Shown here: piece by piece, positions 50,593 through 58,240 of the stretch
Layout of the letters: the number at the start of each line of letters is the position of its first letter
Position numbering within the stretch: the first letter of the stretch is position 1
Source of the DNA: Oscillospiraceae bacterium
GTDB taxonomy: Bacteria > Bacillota > Clostridia > Oscillospirales > Oscillospiraceae
Assembly: GCA_902798545.1 (NCBI GenBank)
Contig: CADBWQ010000017.1
Location: 1-63,616 of the forward strand
DNA: 63,616 bases
Direction: 5' to 3'
Notes under the pieces: model-generated
What the model was told of the DNA's origin: nothing
Database searches by the model: none
What the model saw: the letters and a program-made list of their open reading frames with translations, nothing else
Translations under genes and position numbers: made by a program

Positions 50593-51621
50593 TTAATTGG
50601 GGAATATGCAATCACCATATTCATCTGCCGGCAGCAGAGGCAGAGAAGAATAGTCCAGATAAGGATCCATATAGTCCCCTTCTTCCCCGTTCTCGAAATG
50701 CCACCATTCCGTTGATATTGTTCGAAATCCGCACTCTATCATGATATTTGTCATGTATTCTACATTCTTTCGCGCGGTTTCAGTCCATGTGTCACTGTTA
50801 AATCTCGATGCGCTTACGTTAAACGTGTGCATGGGCGTCGGCATCTCCAGCTCTTTCCCTGTTTTCAATTCGATCAGAGACATATCAACTGCCCGGCCGA
50901 CCTGATGAAAAGAATTGTTTTCATAAGGATTCGCAATAAACCTGGAGTCCTGAACAATATCATACAATTCAAACTGGGCTGACTTCGGCCGATATGTGTC
51001 ATACAGCTTTACTGCAAATCCGTCTTCTTTGAAAGCAGCATTTGCCTGCTGGAGCATATAAGCTGTTTTTCTCTCGAGCATTGGTATAGCTGGGTACATG
51101 GCATGACCTGTAATATTGCGCTCAGTAGCAAACAGAATATCATATTCCACGTCAAGCAGAAGAAATCTGAGATCCAAACCATTTTCAGGTAAAACATAGT
51201 AGAGGCCTTCTGCCACATTATTAAGTGAAACGCAGAATTGACCTTCATAATCCTCATATGAGCAGATCAGGAATTCATCTATACTCTCAATCCCCCCAAG
51301 AATCGTGCCAATCGGAAGAATCTTATATCCTCGCAATTCACCGTTTTTTTCCCGAAGTCTGTATAGCACAGTGTCAGGTTCAGTTACAGTGAAGTACTTC
51401 TCCTCTGGCTGATAGGTAACAGTTTCTCCTTTATAGCCAGTCTGATCTGAGAAAGACGAGCTCATAAGCTCTGCCGTGCTCCCAGGAAACACATTCCAGT
51501 CTGAATAAGCACTATTCCTGCAGATTATTCCAGCAGAAATAGATAATAGAGATGCGGCAATAATAGATCTGAGACATTTCTTGATTTCGGCTTTCAACGT
51601 CCTTTCGTAAAGTTCTATCAT
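50593..51621 (-). CDS. Membrane-anchored VanX-like D-Ala-D-Ala peptidase
   Basis: A 342-aa protein. A signal anchor (CLRSIIAASLLSISAGIIC) is followed by about 150 unrecognised residues and an M15 peptidase domain (about 185-340): VKLYDTYRPKSAQFELY, then SFHQVGRAVDMSLIEL for the zinc His and Asp, and STEWWHFENGEEGDYM with the catalytic Glu-His. As an outward-facing enzyme it could trim D-Ala-D-Ala termini or release cell-wall peptides. A cytoplasmic relative is encoded at 10209-10868. The promoter's -10 is only 10 bp from this start codon, so the mRNA may be almost leaderless or translation may start downstream. Confidence 0.8.
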   Translation of the reverse strand: MIELYERTLKAEIKKCLRSIIAASLLSISAGIICRNSAYSDWNVFPGSTAELMSSSFSDQTGYKGETVTYQPEEKYFTVTEPDTVLYRLREKNGELRGYKILPIGTILGGIESIDEFLICSYEDYEGQFCVSLNNVAEGLYYVLPENGLDLRFLLLDVEYDILFATERNITGHAMYPAIPMLERKTAYMLQQANAAFKEDGFAVKLYDTYRPKSAQFELYDIVQDSRFIANPYENNSFHQVGRAVDMSLIELKTGKELEMPTPMHTFNVSASRFNSDTWTETARKNVEYMTNIMIECGFRTISTEWWHFENGEEGDYMDPYLDYSSLPLLPADEYGDCIFPN

Positions 51622-51630
51622 GATGGTGAA

Positions 51631-51659
51631 ATTATATATAGATTTCTTGTAAATGTCAA
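51631..51659 (-). promoter_or_regulatory. Promoter of the membrane VanX-like gene
   Basis: TTGACA-17 bp-TATAAT reading leftward; the -10 ends 10 bp before the annotated ATG at 51621, giving a 5' UTR of only a few bases. Confidence 0.8.
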
Positions 51660-51735
51660 TTTTTGAGAGTTAATAAAAAGATATTGCTGTCTGATGCAGA
51701 GGGTAAAAGACATGAGCGGGTTAAACTCATTTTTC

Positions 51736-51764
51736 TTGCTCTCTTCATGCGTCTACAGTATAAT
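51736..51764 (+). promoter_or_regulatory. Promoter of the VOC-yaaA-YciI group
   Basis: TTGCTC-17 bp-TATAAT, about 80 bp upstream of the VOC gene. Confidence 0.78.
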
Positions 51765-51842
51765 AATATATAAGGAAGAGACCTCTGTTATCTGCCGGCA
51801 GGGATTATCTTCAAAGAACGATCACGTATAAAGGAGCGCAAT

Positions 51843-52226
51843 ATGGATCTTTCAGCTATTCATCACATAGCTATCATCGTCTCTGATTATCCGGTATCAA
51901 AGGATTTCTATGTGAACAGACTTGGGTTTCCTATTATTCGTGAAAACTATCGGGAGGATAAAAAAGACTGGAAACTTGATCTCAGAGTGAACTCTGACAC
52001 TGAACTAGAAATATTTGCACCTGAGAATCCGCCTAAAAGACCATCTTATCCTGAAGCATGTGGGCTCAGACATCTCGCTTTTCACACAGAAAACATTGAA
52101 CTAGCCGTGAAAGAACTGGCCGATAAGGGTATTACTTGCGAACCCATTCGTACAGATACATTCACTGGTAAACGGATGACTTTCTTTGCTGATCCTGACG
52201 GTCTTCCGCTCGAGCTGCATGAATAG
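51843..52226 (+). CDS. VOC-family (glyoxalase-like) protein
   Basis: A 127-aa metal-binding protein of the vicinal-oxygen-chelate fold. IHHIAIIVSDYPVSKDFYVNRLGFPI and TGKRMTFFADPDGLPLELHE give the paired beta-alpha-beta units, with His and Glu ligands at the start and end. YaeR-like proteins of this size are common in Firmicutes and uncharacterised. RBS AAAGGAG. It heads the small cargo operon with yaaA and YciI. Confidence 0.88.
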   Translation: MDLSAIHHIAIIVSDYPVSKDFYVNRLGFPIIRENYREDKKDWKLDLRVNSDTELEIFAPENPPKRPSYPEACGLRHLAFHTENIELAVKELADKGITCEPIRTDTFTGKRMTFFADPDGLPLELHE

Positions 52227-52248
52227 GCTCTGACAAAGGAACTCAAAT

Positions 52249-53025
52249 ATGAGAATCATTATCTCCCCTGCTAAAAAAATGCGGGAGGATACAGACTATT
52301 ACAGTTTTCACGATTATCCCGTATTTCTCCAGAAGACCGAGATCCTGCTGGACTGGATTAAGGAGCTTTCCTTATCCGAGCAGAAAAAGCTATGGGCCTG
52401 CAACGACATAATCGCCAGGCAAAACTCGGAACGATTTGCTGTAATGGATCTCAAACAAAACCTTTCTCCGGCTATTCTTGCCTATGACGGTATACAATAT
52501 TCCTATATGGCACCGTCTGTATTTGAGAAGTACCAGTTTGACTATGTGCAGAGAAATCTTCGAATTCTGTCCGGGTTCTATGGCGTATTGAAACCGATGG
52601 ATGGAGTTGTCCCCTATCGCCTGGAAATGCAGGCAAAAGCAACTGTAGCCGGATATAGCAATCTATATGACTTCTGGGGTGATTCCTTATATCATGAAGT
52701 CTTGGATTCCGGCAGGATTATAGTAAATCTTGCCTCTAAGGAGTATTCCAGGTGCATTGAAAGGTATCTGTCAACGGAAGATCGCTATATTTCTTGCGTT
52801 TTCGGTGAACTGGAGGATGGGAAGGTTGTCCAGAAAGGCGTATATGCTAAGATGGCCAGAGGCGATATGGTTCGTTACTTAGCTGAGAACGCCATAGAGA
52901 CTCCAGAGCAGATCAAGGCTTATAACAGGTGCTGCTATGTTTTTGATGAATCCAGATCCAGTGAGACGGAATACGTATTTATCCGTATGTCAGTGCCAGG
53001 CAAGTTGAAGCAGGCCGATTTTTAA
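52249..53025 (+). CDS. yaaA: Peroxide stress protein YaaA
   Basis: A 258-aa DUF328 protein. MRIIISPAKKMRED is the highly conserved start, and FAVMDLKQNLSPAILAYDGIQYSYMAPSVFEKYQFDYVQRNLRILSGFYGVLKPMDGVVPYRLEM and FWGDSLYHEVL follow. The family limits damage from peroxide by lowering intracellular free iron; the biochemical mechanism is linked to DNA binding. The AAGGAACTCAAAT site precedes the start, 23 bp after VOC. Confidence 0.95.
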   Translation: MRIIISPAKKMREDTDYYSFHDYPVFLQKTEILLDWIKELSLSEQKKLWACNDIIARQNSERFAVMDLKQNLSPAILAYDGIQYSYMAPSVFEKYQFDYVQRNLRILSGFYGVLKPMDGVVPYRLEMQAKATVAGYSNLYDFWGDSLYHEVLDSGRIIVNLASKEYSRCIERYLSTEDRYISCVFGELEDGKVVQKGVYAKMARGDMVRYLAENAIETPEQIKAYNRCCYVFDESRSSETEYVFIRMSVPGKLKQADF

Positions 53026-53061
53026 CGCATCAGAAAAGACTATTTTTTTAGGAGGTTTATC

Positions 53062-53358
53062 ATGCAGTTTGTAATCACGGCTTACGATGGGAAAATTGTT
53101 TTGGATAAGCGTATGGCAGTTCGCCCGCGCCATCTGAAAGGAATGCAGAAGCTGATAGATCATATCGTCTGTGCCGGAGGTATCCTGGATGATGAAGGAA
53201 AACCAAAGGGCTCGGTCCTGGTTATGAATTTTGAGTCACGAAACGACATTGATGCATATTTAGCAGAAGAACCTTATGTTGTGGAGGGCGTTTGGGATAA
53301 GATTGTTATTGAGCCTATGAACGTTGTGATTCTGGACGGCAAAATAGCAGGTAAATAA
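53062..53358 (+). CDS. YciI-family protein
   Basis: A 98-aa ferredoxin-fold protein. FVITAYDGKIVLDKRMAVRPRHLKGMQKL has the YciI start (His followed by Leu), and GSVLVMNFESRNDIDAYLAEEPYVVEGVWDKIVIEPMNVV is the most conserved part (DPY/EPY, with YciI-type acidic residues). Relatives act as small dehydrochlorinase-like enzymes or bind ligands. RBS AGGAGG. It is the third gene of the cargo group. Confidence 0.88.
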   Translation: MQFVITAYDGKIVLDKRMAVRPRHLKGMQKLIDHIVCAGGILDDEGKPKGSVLVMNFESRNDIDAYLAEEPYVVEGVWDKIVIEPMNVVILDGKIAGK

Positions 53359-53446
53359 TAATATCTGCTAATTCTGTTTCAAGTGCAGTTCATCAGTCAC
53401 GTAATCTTGTAGCATAAGCAAATAATTGTTGATAAAGTATCTTAAG

Positions 53447-53776
53447 ATGGAAAAGCTTTGTAATGACTGCGGCAGGACTTTCATTATTACGAAAGCAGAC
53501 CGAGCATATTTTTACAAGTTAAGGCAGCCGATCCCTTGCCGATGTAAAAACTGTCGGAACAAAAAGAGGCCTCAACTCTGGTATGTCAATAGGGAGACCG
53601 GGGATTTGGAGTCTGTCACGGTTATAAATGATGATAAAGGCAGTATCACTTTTCTCTATAGGGGAAGAGAACGAACAATTGATATTTCAGCTGTTGGCAG
53701 CAGACTGTATAGGTCACCTGGTGAAGCTTGGAAGAACTGCACACAACAGGTATCCCCTCAAATATCTTCGCATTAG
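53447..53776 (+). CDS. Zinc-ribbon protein (zf_Tbcl-like)
   Basis: A 109-aa protein. The N-terminal knuckle CNDCGRTFIITKADRAYFYKLRQPIPCRCKNCRNKK has the form C-x2-C-x15-17 aromatic-C-x-C-x2-C found in probable zinc-ribbon proteins. The C-terminal part is beta-rich (DLESVTVINDDKGSITFLYRGRERTIDIS) and uncharacterised. No strong ribosome site before ATG 53447; the frame extends to 53426. Its job is unknown. Confidence 0.6.
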   Translation: MEKLCNDCGRTFIITKADRAYFYKLRQPIPCRCKNCRNKKRPQLWYVNRETGDLESVTVINDDKGSITFLYRGRERTIDISAVGSRLYRSPGEAWKNCTQQVSPQISSH

Positions 53777-53792
53777 AAGAGAAAATCATAGC

Positions 53793-53834
53793 AAAAAAGG
53801 AAGGCTCTCCGTTAAGGGAAAGCATTCCTTTTTT
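53793..53834. terminator. Bidirectional terminator
   Basis: AAAAAAGGAA and TTCCTTTTTT flank a stem-loop with GC-rich inner pairing, between convergent genes. The right arm overlaps the stop of the 174-aa gene. Confidence 0.8.
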
Positions 53835-54357
53835 ATGCTTCTGATGCAACCGTAATTGCAATCATTTGTTCTCGCAATTTCTGTTCCAGATCTTTCCAGG
53901 TCAATCTCCCGCTGTCTACTTCAGCTTCGGTCAGATCGGCAGATAAGAAAACTCTTCGCAGTGTATCGTCAGAAAATCTTTTTTCCAATCCAAGACAGAT
54001 CACAGCCAAAGATGTGTGTAAAGCAACTTTCTCAACGTTCTTTTTAAACTTCTCAAGATCTGCTTTAGACTTAACACGAGACACAGATAATACTTTAGGC
54101 CGTTTTCTGCCCATCAGCTTTTCAGCGTGTACAAGTTTAGCTTCCTCTGCCCTGGCAGTGAGCGAAAACTGATTTACTTCTTCACATATGGCCGGAATAT
54201 CAGCTGAACTGACAAGTTCCTGCTCCAATAGCGCCGTGGCTACAAGGTACCATGCGTGAGCCATATCATCGTTCATAGCCGAATTAATGATCTCATCCTT
54301 ATTGATATCTTTTTTTGCCAACGGTATCCTACGAGGATTGAGCTTCTTGTTGCCCAT
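53833..54357 (-). CDS. Uncharacterised 174-aa helical protein
   Basis: A 174-aa protein, mostly helical and charged, starting with a basic patch (MGNKKLNPRRIPLAKKDINKDEI). A helix-rich middle includes AMNDDMAHAWYLVATALLEQE and a C-terminal section SRVKSKADLEKFKKNVEKVALHTSLAVICLGLEKRFSDD. RBS GGAGGGCAG. It shares no motif I know; in this element it lies next to the zf_Tbcl-like gene on the opposite strand. No signal peptide or membrane segment. Confidence 0.65.
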   Translation of the reverse strand: MGNKKLNPRRIPLAKKDINKDEIINSAMNDDMAHAWYLVATALLEQELVSSADIPAICEEVNQFSLTARAEEAKLVHAEKLMGRKRPKVLSVSRVKSKADLEKFKKNVEKVALHTSLAVICLGLEKRFSDDTLRRVFLSADLTEAEVDSGRLTWKDLEQKLREQMIAITVASEA

Positions 54358-54518
54358 CTGCCCTCCAGTCCTTTAAATCTAATTGAGCATATTATAACTT
54401 ATTAATTTACACTTGACAAATACAAATCAGATTATATTTCTGTTGTTTTATACGTTTACAAGTATAAAAATAAATAAGGGCATCGGCTTTAGACAGCCGA
54501 CCACAAGAAATAGTATTG

Positions 54519-54552
54519 TGTCCTTAATAAAGGACAGTAATAGTCGTATAAT
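54519..54552 (+). promoter_or_regulatory. Promoter with palindromic operator
   Basis: TTAATA-17 bp-TATAAT, 33 bp before a small ORF. The perfect palindrome TGTCCTTAATAAAGGACA (54519-54536) covers the -35, as expected for a repressor site. Confidence 0.65.
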
Positions 54553-54584
54553 AGAAGCATCAAAGAAAACGGAGATGCATCAAG

Positions 54585-54710
54585 ATGGCAATTGTAAAGC
54601 ACAAATCCATTGACAAGATCCATGTCACTGAAATCTGCAAAGTGACGGACTTCGAGCGTCCTACGTCGCTGCACAGGGGAGACAACTCTCAACGCAAATC
54701 TGCTCAGTGA
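54585..54710 (+). CDS. Short leader-like ORF (41 aa) upstream of folT-MATE
   Basis: An ATG frame of 41 codons with CGGAGATGCATCAAG upstream. The product is basic and hydrophilic (starts MAIVKHKSIDKIHVTEICK). The end of the ORF overlaps the 5' arm of a T-tailed hairpin (54671-54735), so translation of the ORF could control whether that hairpin forms. No family is recognised. It may be a regulatory leader peptide for the downstream ECF S component and MATE genes. Confidence 0.45.
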   Translation: MAIVKHKSIDKIHVTEICKVTDFERPTSLHRGDNSQRKSAQ

Positions 54711-54735
54711 ACCGCCTCTGTGCGCCCGCTTTTTT
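54671..54735 (+). terminator. Possible attenuator hairpin
   Basis: GCACAGGGG (54671-54679) pairs with CCTCTGTGC (54715-54723) around a 35-nt loop; a TTTTTT tract begins 7 nt later. The 41-aa ORF ends inside the loop. Confidence 0.45.
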
Positions 54736-54853
54736 CTGTTTCCAGTATTATTTTTGTTTTACAGGGCTGGGAGACTGTGGTAGAATTAAATCTATAAATC
54801 AGGATTTTGCTCCTGAAAACGGACCTACAACTGCCTGGAAAGAGCGTGTATCC

Positions 54854-55408
54854 ATGAACTCTTCAAAATCGAGCGTGTCTGTTCTTACAACAAGCGCATT
54901 GCTGATTGCTTTGGGGGTGGTCTTGTCCCTATTTCGCATTCCACTCTCAACGGTGACGGAGATAACCCTTACGGGTCTTCCAATTGCGGCAGGAGGATAC
55001 TTATTTGGCCCCTGGATCGGCATGCTCATCGGTGCTCTCATAGATATTTGCGGTTTTTTTGTTGCGCCGAAAGGGCCTTTCTTCCCAGGTTTTACAATCA
55101 GTACCGCCCTGATGGGGATGGTTTACGGCCTGCTTCTGTATCGGAAATGGTGGGATAATAAAACATGCCGGATGAGTCTGTTTCACGCGGGGGCAAAGGG
55201 GCTTGCGTTGCGCGTGGCCTTTTCACATCTCCTGAAAACCGTGTTCATCAGTCTTCTGCTCAACTGCTTTTGGTTGAGTGTTTTTTACGGCATGACCTTC
55301 AAAGTGGTGTTTTTAGCAAGCATTCCGAAAGAAGCCATAAACTATCCTATTGAAGTATTTCTCATCTATAGTGTTGTTCAAATTCTGAATCGCATCCGGC
55401 CTCTGTAA
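54854..55408 (+). CDS. folT: ECF transporter S component, folate-type
   Basis: A 184-aa membrane protein with about five or six helices. VLTTSALLIALGVVLSLFRIPLSTV, then TLTGLPIAAGGYLFGPWIGMLIGALIDICGFFVAPKGPFFPGFTISTALMGMVYGLLLY match the FolT pattern (LP..L.G..FGP..G...G...D..G....P.GPFFPGF). It needs shared EcfA/EcfT subunits. The start at 54854 has a weak RBS. It lies 5 bp before the MATE gene, so both are likely co-transcribed; folate uptake is the family assignment, not proven here. Confidence 0.82.
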   Translation: MNSSKSSVSVLTTSALLIALGVVLSLFRIPLSTVTEITLTGLPIAAGGYLFGPWIGMLIGALIDICGFFVAPKGPFFPGFTISTALMGMVYGLLLYRKWWDNKTCRMSLFHAGAKGLALRVAFSHLLKTVFISLLLNCFWLSVFYGMTFKVVFLASIPKEAINYPIEVFLIYSVVQILNRIRPL

Positions 55409-55413
55409 CAGCC

Positions 55414-57204
55414 ATGGAAATCAATTCTCAAAACAATGGAGAAGTAATCCTTCGCCGGATGTTTCACCGGTGTGTTCTCCAAAACTATCTTGGAGCAATG
55501 ACGCTCATGATCAATACAGCTGCAGACGGGATGATTATCAGTCACTTCTTGGGCGGCCAGGCCGCTGCTGCGTTTGGCCTTGTCTTCCCAATCTATTCCC
55601 TGCTGAACTTCTTCCCCGTCCTTCTGCGGACCTCTGCACAGGTAAATCTTGGAAAATATATCGGCAGAGGGGATTTGAACAGTGCTGACCGATGCATTTT
55701 TTATCTGCTCTCGTCCGGCTTGATTGCAGCGGTTCCGCTTGTTCTGCTGCTGACGGCTTTACGCAGTCCTGCACTTGTCATGTTAAGCGGTCATGCAGAT
55801 TATGCTGAAAGGACGCTCTCCCTTGCCTCAGATTACCTGTTATGGCTTGCGCCGGCCGTTTTCCCGATGATGCTTTGTCCGGTTCTTCATCCTGTTATGC
55901 AGATGGATGGAGATGTGAAGCGGTCTCCCTTTGCGATTCAAATTGCCACCCTTATCAATCTGAGCGGCGATATGATGAATGCGCTGCTGTTTCATGGCGG
56001 AATGGCAGGTATGGCACTGGCCACCACCTTGAGTTGCTATGGTGAGTTGTTTGTGCTTGTCCTGCATTTTCGCAATTCCAAGACCGTCCTGCGTCCAGCT
56101 GCAGGAGACTGGCGTTCAATGAAGCAACTCATGCAGCTTTCTGAAGGATTTCCCATGATGCTTCGTGAAATCTTTTCATTTCTCTGCGGTGTTCTCCTCA
56201 ACCGTCTTGCTTCCCGGCTTGGAGGGGAAAATGCCGTGGCCGTTCTTGCAATAGGCAGTTCCGTCTGGGTTTTTCTTCTTCCCGCTGTGATGGCCGTAAG
56301 CGGAACCTGCATGACACTAGGAAGCGTTTCTGCCGGGGAAGCAGATTCCCGCGCCCTCCAGACGGTTTTCCGGCTGGGTGTTTGGTATTCTTTCCTTCCG
56401 TGTGCAGCTTATGCATTCCTGTTTTTTGCCGCGTCCAAGCCCCTTACGATCTTCTGTTCGGGAGGAGACATGCAGCTTTTCCGCATGGCATTGCCCTATC
56501 TTCGAGCTCTTGCGATGTCGCTGCCGTTTGTGTGCTTTTGCCAGATGACAGAGGCTCAACTGATCGTCCACGGCAAAGCCCGGCGTTCATCGATATTTGG
56601 CATCCTGGACGGAGGAACAATTGCTCTGGCTTTCTCATGGATCCTTAGCCGTTTCATTGGGCAGAGCAGTTTGTGGTATGGACGTCTTGCTGGAACTATC
56701 TTACTCGGTCTGCTGGCGCTGCTTTTCTGCTTCCGCCTGACTTCTACAGGCAGCGAAAGAAGAGGCCTGTTTTCTCCTCGCCCCGAGGAAGACACGGATG
56801 ATTCTCTGGAAGCGACATTATATACGACAGAGGAGATCACAGCGTTTTCAGAAAAGCTGCGGACGTCCTTCCGTGTAAAAGGGCTTTCTTTCAGAACCAG
56901 TAACATTGCCGCACTTTGCGTGGAGGAATTGGCCTGCAATACGCTCCAATGGGGATATGCCTCAATGGTTAACAGCGGTATGGATGTTCGCGCGGTATAT
57001 CGGAACAGTGAAGTGATTCTGCGTTTTCGAGACGGCGGGAGGCCATTTAATCCGGAGCAATATGTCCGGCAGTTTCAGAGCTCATCTCAAGATCCTTCCA
57101 AAAATATCGGGTTAAGAATTGTCTCCGGAGCTGCCTCGGACATGCGTTACATCCCCCTGGTGGACCACAATATCGTTCTTCTTCGTATCCCCTCGGAATG
57201 TTGA
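55414..57204 (+). CDS. MATE efflux protein fused to an RsbW-like HATPase domain
   Basis: A 596-aa protein. Residues 1-450 are a MATE family transporter with about 12 helices in two repeats (ADGMIISHFLGGQAAAAFGLVFPIYSLLNFF and FSFLCGVLLNRLASRLGGENAVAVLAIGSSV). Residues 460-596 form a histidine-kinase-like ATPase: VEELACNTLQWGY (N box), FRDGGRPFNPEQY (G1) and KNIGLRIVSGAASDMRY (G2). The kinase-type phosphorylation and HAMP domains are lacking, so it resembles anti-sigma serine kinases. The fusion may couple transport to ATP binding or a partner switch; the role is inference. Confidence 0.88.
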   Translation: MEINSQNNGEVILRRMFHRCVLQNYLGAMTLMINTAADGMIISHFLGGQAAAAFGLVFPIYSLLNFFPVLLRTSAQVNLGKYIGRGDLNSADRCIFYLLSSGLIAAVPLVLLLTALRSPALVMLSGHADYAERTLSLASDYLLWLAPAVFPMMLCPVLHPVMQMDGDVKRSPFAIQIATLINLSGDMMNALLFHGGMAGMALATTLSCYGELFVLVLHFRNSKTVLRPAAGDWRSMKQLMQLSEGFPMMLREIFSFLCGVLLNRLASRLGGENAVAVLAIGSSVWVFLLPAVMAVSGTCMTLGSVSAGEADSRALQTVFRLGVWYSFLPCAAYAFLFFAASKPLTIFCSGGDMQLFRMALPYLRALAMSLPFVCFCQMTEAQLIVHGKARRSSIFGILDGGTIALAFSWILSRFIGQSSLWYGRLAGTILLGLLALLFCFRLTSTGSERRGLFSPRPEEDTDDSLEATLYTTEEITAFSEKLRTSFRVKGLSFRTSNIAALCVEELACNTLQWGYASMVNSGMDVRAVYRNSEVILRFRDGGRPFNPEQYVRQFQSSSQDPSKNIGLRIVSGAASDMRYIPLVDHNIVLLRIPSEC

Positions 57205-57384
57205 GTAACCCCCTGACTTAACCGGGGTGATAAGCTGCCGGGCAGAATGTCAATCATTCCAGCAGGCCTTTGAGGCAGCCCTTTTCCTCATTCAAGCGCA
57301 TCAGTGCCATCCTGCGACTCTGATGATATATAAAGAACAGAACACATTTTTTTAGGAAAGTTATGAAAGAGGAGGCTAAATATC

Positions 57385-57648
57385 ATGAAGATCACAAAGC
57401 GAAACGGCAACACGACAATGTATGACGATGAGAAGGTCGTAAACAGTATCCTCAAGGCGAATCAGGACATCAGTGGGGAAGAGATCACGAGGGCTGTAGC
57501 TGTCAACATCGCCGATGAAGTGTTCTCCAGACTGACGAAGGAGAATGAGATCATCGCGACGAAGGATGTCAGAGACTGTGTCTATGAGATACTGACAGAA
57601 CGCAACTACACGAAAACAGCGAAAGCTTACGCAGAATATAAGAAGTGA
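57385..57648 (+). CDS. Stand-alone ATP-cone protein
   Basis: An 87-aa protein that is one ATP-cone domain: KRNGNTTMYDDEKVVNSILKANQDISGEEITRAVAVNIADEVFSRL then TKDVRDCVYEILTERNYTKTAKAYAEYKK. In ribonucleotide reductases and NrdR this domain binds ATP or dATP. Here no reductase follows. GAGGAGG precedes the ATG. The stop overlaps the next gene's GTG start, so it is coupled to a C39-like peptidase. Confidence 0.88.
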   Translation: MKITKRNGNTTMYDDEKVVNSILKANQDISGEEITRAVAVNIADEVFSRLTKENEIIATKDVRDCVYEILTERNYTKTAKAYAEYKK

Positions 57649-58037
57649 TCCAATATATCCATGAGCCCACTGAACTGCAGTGCGGTCAGGCGGTACTCGC
57701 CATGGTTACAGGCCTGACCGTGGAGCAGGTGTGCAGTGAACTGGGCAACGATCGGGAGACGAATCTCAGGGATATGAAGAGCTTCCTCAGAAGCCACGGA
57801 GTCTGGGTTGCGGAAGAACGCATTCAGGTTATGCGCAAGGAGGAACTGCCGGCATTCTGCCTGCTCAGCCTGGAGACACCGCGCTGCTGGCATTGGTCAC
57901 TGTACCGGGAAGGTGAATTCTATGACCCTGAGCACGGGGTGATGGAGGACTTCCCCGAATCCGCCAGAAAGTACTACTGGGAGATCAGAAAGAAAAACGC
58001 AGCAGAGAAATCAATCACCGGCAAAGATCCGGAATAG
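57645..58037 (+). CDS. C39-like cysteine peptidase domain protein
   Basis: A 130-aa protein starting at GTG 57645 (GTGA overlap with the ATP-cone gene). It shows the papain-like C39 fold with LQCGQAVLAMVTGLTVEQVC (Cys), then PRCWHWSLYREGEFYDPEHGV (His and Asp). There is no transport domain or leader-binding part, so it is a stand-alone enzyme. Its pairing with an ATP-cone is unusual. Cytoplasmic as no signal peptide is visible. Confidence 0.72.
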   Translation: MIQYIHEPTELQCGQAVLAMVTGLTVEQVCSELGNDRETNLRDMKSFLRSHGVWVAEERIQVMRKEELPAFCLLSLETPRCWHWSLYREGEFYDPEHGVMEDFPESARKYYWEIRKKNAAEKSITGKDPE

Positions 58038-58051
58038 TGACGATTATATAG

Positions 58052-58082
58052 ATTGCGGAGGAGCCGGACACTCCTCCGCAAT
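58052..58082 (+). terminator. Hairpin after the C39-like gene
   Basis: A 12-bp perfect stem ATTGCGGAGGAG/CTCCTCCGCAAT with a 7-base loop, 14 bp after the stop. It lacks a T run, so termination may be weak. Confidence 0.6.
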
Positions 58083-58190
58083 TATGGATTATACAACTGT
58101 TCCTAGACGTTTTTCAGGACACGATACTTTTTCTTGTGGTCGACTGATTAAAGCTGATACCCATAAAAATAAAAAAAACTATACATCTAG

Positions 58191-58225
58191 AAAAAAGAAA
58201 ACAGCCCCCATCGCTGGGAGCTGTT
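58191..58225 (-). terminator. Terminator of the SSB-like gene
   Basis: On the minus strand AACAGC..GCTGTT with inner CCC/GGG pairs, followed by TTCTTTTTT. It closes the minus-strand recombination block. Confidence 0.8.
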
Positions 58226-58240
58226 AATAACAAATCAAGA

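Noticed and set aside
54590-54853. THF (folate) riboswitch before folT
   Set aside because: I looked for the conserved core of the THF class and did not find it; the hairpins present do not match.
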